Below, piece after piece: positions 60,596-64,000 of a DNA stretch of 64,000 nucleotides. Location of the stretch: assembly GCA_934045905.1 (NCBI GenBank), contig OW203766.1, forward strand, positions 28,824,309 through 28,888,308. The letters run 5' to 3'. How positions within the stretch are numbered: the stretch's first letter is position 1; each line of letters begins with the position of its first letter. A program made the translations under genes and the position numbers. The notes beneath the pieces were generated by a model. The model was not told the origin of the DNA, did not search any database, and saw nothing but the letters and a program-made list of their open reading frames with translations. This stretch comes from Leuctra nigra (lineage: Eukaryota > Arthropoda > Insecta > Plecoptera > Leuctridae).

Positions 60596-63500
60596 AGAGA
60601 AATGGTTTGAACTTAAAAAGACAATAGAGAGAGTATCCACAATACGACTTGAGCTATCATCACAAATTCTGAGAATGAGTTCTTGTGGTTTACGGTCAAA
60701 CTGACGTCTAAAAATATAAACCAGTGTTTGGCGAGTGAGAACTATTGCCCCTGATATTGAAACCCATGCAAAAGGAAGCCTTTAGAATACCTCGTGGCAT
60801 ACCGTGCCCTTTTGATTAATTAAATTATTAACACATAGAGCTCAGTATCGAGCTATATGCTGAAACTTTTGACTCTTCAACTTTCCAAAATACCCTTTGT
60901 GTCGTACATCATTAGATGATTACGCTTTTGGGGCACGCAGTCAGGTGTTACCAAATTATTAGAGCAAAATTCGCGCTGGTTTATAATATTTGTCTCGGAA
61001 ATATCGAACAATAAACAATGAAACTTCAGACAGAAACTTCCATGCTTTGCGGAGGGAAATTAGTTTTCTTGGGAAGAGTTCGCGCATAAACAATGTTCTT
61101 GAATAAAGTTAAGCCATTGTTTTACAACGGAGAACAAGCCGCACTCGCGTCATTTTGCTCTTACAACACCTTTTAGTCCGTGTGAAATTTACAAAATACA
61201 CCAATACAATGGACGAGGATTTGGCGACAATAAGATGCTTTTAGTAAGGATTTGCGTGAAACTGCTGTTGTACGAAATTTCATTCATTAAACTTCAAATT
61301 GTTTTGAATTGCCTTTGAAACTGCCTTTGGAATTGATAAAAAGTGATATAATCGAATAATTGCAAACATGACCGTGAATTTAAATGAAAGGAATTTATTA
61401 TATCATATTACATCAATTAGGAAGATAATCAATACTATTGACATCTAGGTCCAGGATTACAGTCAGTCAGTTAATTTTGTATTTTGTATTTTTAATCGTT
61501 TCATAGACAGTTTTATAGTCATCAAATAAAATAATGTTCTCAGTTTAAATTTGCATCAAATCATTTCATTTCGTTTTAATCTCATTAGTAAAAGCGCATT
61601 AGATCCATATAAAACAAAGCTTAAAATCTAACAGAAATATGGAATTGTAACTTTTTTCCCCGACTATATTTGGTCACTGGTGCGCATCAAGCAACCAATC
61701 ACATTACAGCCAGCCAATCTATGTGTAGCGCAATTTGCTCAGCTGAGTAGAAATAAACAACGAGCTTTACATAGGCCAGATACTGTTTCCCATCCTCACC
61801 TATTGTTTCGTCGACATTGGGGCAAGAAGATTGAAAAAAGCACGGCTCTCTCTCTCTCCCTCTCTCTCTATAAAGCAATAGGGGTTGTGAGGGACGAAGG
61901 GGGGTGGTTGCTAGGCTAGGGTTCAAGCCATATTATTGTCTAAGGAAAAAGATGAGATATATAAAACAAGATTCTCTTATTTCTTCCCCCTACACGTGAA
62001 CAACATCTTCTCGAAATACAATCTAGAGTAGAAAACAAAGAGATGTTAACAATATTCGTTTATGGTTCGTCCGTAGAGATCGATTGAGATTCCATCTTCG
62101 GAATTAGTCCCTGTGTGCCGATATCTCTTGAAGAATCAAACGTAGTTGAACAGTTATTGAAGCTCCAGGGTGTGAAAATGCATGTGAAAGTGAATGCAGG
62201 ATTATGTGCGTTATGAATATTTGCTCCGTATCCGTTCCCTCCTAGTATTAATGGAAAATAACTGTTAAATAGCGGGTGGCAGCGACGTGTATTTTCATAA
62301 TATTCATATTACATGTTTATCACTTATGTCGCTTTAATACTGTGCGTAAGAATTATCATGCAATAAAGTGTTTGTTGGCCGTGCGTTGCGAATATCTTAA
62401 ACTCAATACCTACATCTGCCACCAAAAGTAGTGAGAATATTTTTATTTTCTAAAAGTCTGCTTTATTCGAGATTCTTGGTATATTGACGTTGATAAATGA
62501 TGCTGACAGGATAAACATCGAGATAAAACTTGTATATCATACCCTCGTCACTGTCGCAGAGTCACCAAATGTCAGGTAGGTTAGTTGTCTATTGTTGAGG
62601 ATAAGGATGCGGAGAGTCGCCCCTTATTTCTCAAGAATAGAAACTCTTTCTGAGGAAAACATTTTTACGTGAAAGATTAAATATACTTGAAATACATTTT
62701 ATTGAAATCTTACAAAATTATTAGATTTTCTCAAGTCCTGAAATGTAAAGAAAATTATTCACCAAGGCAATAATAAAAAATATAAAAAATTAATAAAATC
62801 GATAATCACTCAAATATATGGTAGAAGAATATATATACCTACACGCATACAATTTTTCTTGGAGCTATAATGTTATAAAAAGTCAAGTCCAACATCAATA
62901 TCGATAATATATTAAAATGAATGTGTTAATATTAAAATAGGGAATAAACTCTGACTAGTAGGTTAAACTAACACAATTCTACATTCAAATTAGAACCACT
63001 ATTCGAATTTAAAATATAAAATAACTATCACTATCTGCAAAGTTGTTTATTTAAACATTTGGTTCACTTATTAAAAATATTCAAATGTAATTCCAACACA
63101 GCAGCGCTACGGTAATAATATCCTATTAAACAAACCCTGCAAACACAAAATGAATGACAAACAAAATACCAAAACGTAAAACAAAACTCCAGCATCGACA
63201 TGCAATTAGAACGACACGTACTTTCACAAAGTAAAGTACCATTCATTTAGCCGATTACTCGAATCATAAATATGCAACGGCTATATTCTTTATCAACATG
63301 ATGTCGAGGCGTGGAAATGACAGGTGAACATGACAGCCTGTCAACGGACTGGTTTGTCATGACATGTAACCTGAGTGGAGAAGTCACAGCAATGTACAGA
63401 GAGCAATTCCATTTGTTGTTCGATTTAATCTTCGTTCGATTGTAATGTTTTCCAACGTTCAGCCATGTCACACTTGTAATAAGATTAAAAGGTGTGAAAA

Positions 63501-64000
63501 CTCTTGTCAAAGGAATGTCAGAAAGTTGTTATCAGATGTGACATATTATAAATTACGTTTTTCAATGGAAAAGAGGAAGCATTCAGTTAGTCATTTTCTA
63601 TTTTATAATAATAAGTTGTGTATGGTTTATTTTGTGCATAAAAAATATAATGGAATATAATTTTGTTAGTTATAGAGCGCATTATTTTAAAAAATTGGCA
63701 TTTCAATGTAATTCGTAGTGAGTGAAAAAATAAAGGAACGAAAACAGAAAGTGAACAGTGGCCTACAGAAGGGCTCAAATACCGAGCCAACGGCGTCGAT
63801 TTCATTTTTTATGACATCGTTTTACTTCTGTATTCATCACAAAAGCTTGATACGAAATTCGTACAGCTATAAAATAAAGCACGTACTACAAAATGAAAAA
63901 TACGTGTCAAGCGCATGCTATTTCAAAAGTATTTTGCTATTTATTACAATACCTTGTATCGGGCCCTGGGGCGAGTTAAATAATAGACGGCTCGATATTT
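60596..64000. other. Unassigned stretch to the window end
   Basis: AT-rich. A CT microsatellite lies at 61846-61869. No exon, known repeat or RNA gene was recognised. Confidence 0.3.

Overview
The window looks like non-coding DNA of an insect-like animal genome. It is AT-rich and repeat-dense, with GT-AG splice signals, arthropod TCAGT initiators and tRNA-derived SINEs. A hemipteran is my guess, from the repeat style and many poly(C) tracts, but that is a weak inference. There are no operons, rRNA genes or CRISPR arrays, and no RT, integrase or transposase was recognised.

Host gene: the only confidently recognised host coding sequence is one exon on the minus strand (13713-13885). It encodes the start of the GH38 catalytic domain of a Golgi alpha-mannosidase II, with the zinc-site motif PHSHNDPGW. 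A weaker 56-bp exon candidate lies 33 kb upstream on the same strand (47061-47116) and resembles the stem region of the same enzyme. If both are right, most of the window is very long introns of one N-glycan-processing gene.

Mobile-element complex, about 1-13.3 kb: a foldback element with arms of about 1.15 kb is flanked by TTA/TTA (3062-10841). It has been split by a nearly intact 5.3-kb LTR retrotransposon on the minus strand (4559-9854), with TG...CA LTRs, an ACAT target duplication, PBS, PPT, TATA box plus initiator, and poky-free AATAAA signals. The LTRs differ at about five bases and one 16-bp indel, so the insertion is young. The element has no pol. It carries an 82-codon ORF and a 628-codon Glu-rich ORF of unknown function, which is the most unusual item here. 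Two copies of a GAGCGAGCG-ended dispersed repeat lie on either side in opposite orientation (967-1875 and 12446-13331); further copies are at 38.75 and 52.9 kb.

From 13.9 to 31 kb there are several minisatellites with periods of 50, 36, 48, 41 and 15 bp. The 48-bp array is cut by a 533-bp TTAA-flanked MITE, and the empty site can be reconstructed from the flanks. From 33 kb to the end are scattered MITE and SINE copies, poly(C)/poly(G) runs, a G-quadruplex cluster near 49.5 kb, a possible core promoter with a 42-codon ORF near 35.8 kb, and a 41-codon Glu/Trp-rich ORF at 39.1 kb. The remaining long stretches show nothing I can name.
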